Below the pieces are notes generated by a model. It worked only from the letters and a program-made list of their open reading frames with translations. It did not search any database and was not told the origin of the DNA. A DNA stretch of 64,000 nucleotides, from assembly GCF_027307225.1 (NCBI RefSeq), contig NZ_DAHUXJ010000009.1, positions 1 through 64,000 of the forward strand. Direction: 5' to 3'. Positions 63,804-64,000 of the stretch are shown piece by piece. Position 1 is the first letter of the stretch, and each line of letters begins with the position of its first letter. This DNA is from Bradyrhizobium sp. GTDB taxonomy: Bacteria > Pseudomonadota > Alphaproteobacteria > Rhizobiales > Xanthobacteraceae. The position numbers and the translations under genes are program-made.

Positions 63804-64000
63804 ATGAAGCCAGAGATTATCCGGATCATGCAGGAGTGTGCGGAAGCTTCCGATCAGGAGCGCATCACCTTTCCCGAAATGGTGATGAAGCTCGCGGCTG
63901 TCGGCGTCGAGCGCTATCATGCCGATCTCCTGCGTGGAGAACGAACCTTCTACATGCCCTCAGGCGAGTCGCATCGGGTCTCCGCCGAGCCGGTTGGCGA
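63804..64000 (+). CDS. DUF1398 family protein (cut by window end)
   Basis: First 65 or so residues only. ITFPEMVMKLAAVGVERYHA and the later TFYMPSGESH match the DUF1398 (YbcV-like) family of small proteins of unknown function. ATG 63804 is chosen because AGGAG lies seven bases upstream; the ATG at 63798 is too close to it. Likely in an operon with MarR. Confidence 0.82.
   Translation, partial: MKPEIIRIMQECAEASDQERITFPEMVMKLAAVGVERYHADLLRGERTFYMPSGESHRVSAEPVG

Overview
The window is high-GC chromosomal DNA from an alphaproteobacterium, most likely Bradyrhizobium or a close relative such as Rhodopseudomonas. The reasons are the gene content (sdhCDAB, separate leuC, leuD and leuB, an R. palustris-type MatB malonyl-CoA synthetase, IalB and DUF2269 proteins, many class III cyclases), frequent GTG starts with clear Shine-Dalgarno sites, and the typical dispersed CGTCATTGCGAG and ATTCCGGG palindromes. 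This assignment is inferred from family recognition, not from a database search. About 65 protein genes, one tRNA-Ala(CGC) and many intergenic palindromes are supported. No prophage, integrase, transposase, CRISPR array or rRNA was seen.

Layout. 0.2-9 kb: CE4 deacetylase, Cys-rich secreted protein, a divergent MFS exporter / cytochrome P450 pair, a DUF5939 adenylate cyclase, TerB, SDR, glutamine amidotransferase, tRNA-Ala. 9.2-11.7 kb: yggT-folD, ppa, GNAT. 12.1-15.3 kb: a tightly coupled four-gene operon (secreted hydrolase, DUF2269, SDR-DoxX fusion, DCC oxidoreductase). 15.3-20.8 kb: amine oxidase, typA, Crp/Fnr regulator, receiver protein, LOG-family enzyme. 21-27 kb: two orphan TAXI solute-binding proteins around pterin dehydratase, YkvA and a second cyclase, then a Sel1-type protein. 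27.6-35.9 kb: quinone oxidoreductase / dienoyl-CoA-reductase-like SDR pair, IalB, rlmN, PAP2 phosphatase, argG, TetR with its operators and a SnoaL-like target. 36-41.6 kb: OmpA-like protein and sdhCDAB. 41.8-48.7 kb: LysR / TSUP exporter, a frameshifted AT-rich gene, matB, fasciclin, cytochrome b and molybdopterin oxidoreductase. 48.8-57.3 kb: YbfB-type MFS, leuB, asd, YqhA, beta carbonic anhydrase, CitE-like lyase, glycosyltransferase. 57.4-64 kb: leuD, metallopeptidase, leuC, rplS-trmD, MarR with a large operator, and a truncated DUF1398 gene.

Metabolic themes. Leucine (leuB, leuC, leuD), arginine (argG) and aspartate-family (asd) biosynthesis, the TCA complex II, one-carbon (folD) and acyl-CoA metabolism (matB, CitE-like, dienoyl reductase-like) are mixed with translation functions (rplS, trmD, rlmN, typA, tRNA-Ala) and envelope proteins.

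The most striking structure lies outside genes. A directional repeat unit of about 165-169 bp occurs in five paired copies plus two decayed ones. Each unit is two large hairpins (called X and Y here) bounded by CTAG tetramers and joined by a 12-14 nt AT-rich spacer. Arm sequences differ between copies but stay complementary within each hairpin, X and Y arms co-vary in subfamily, and two copies supply the TAG stop codon of the preceding gene. I do not recall a named family with this architecture; it is the best candidate here for something undescribed.
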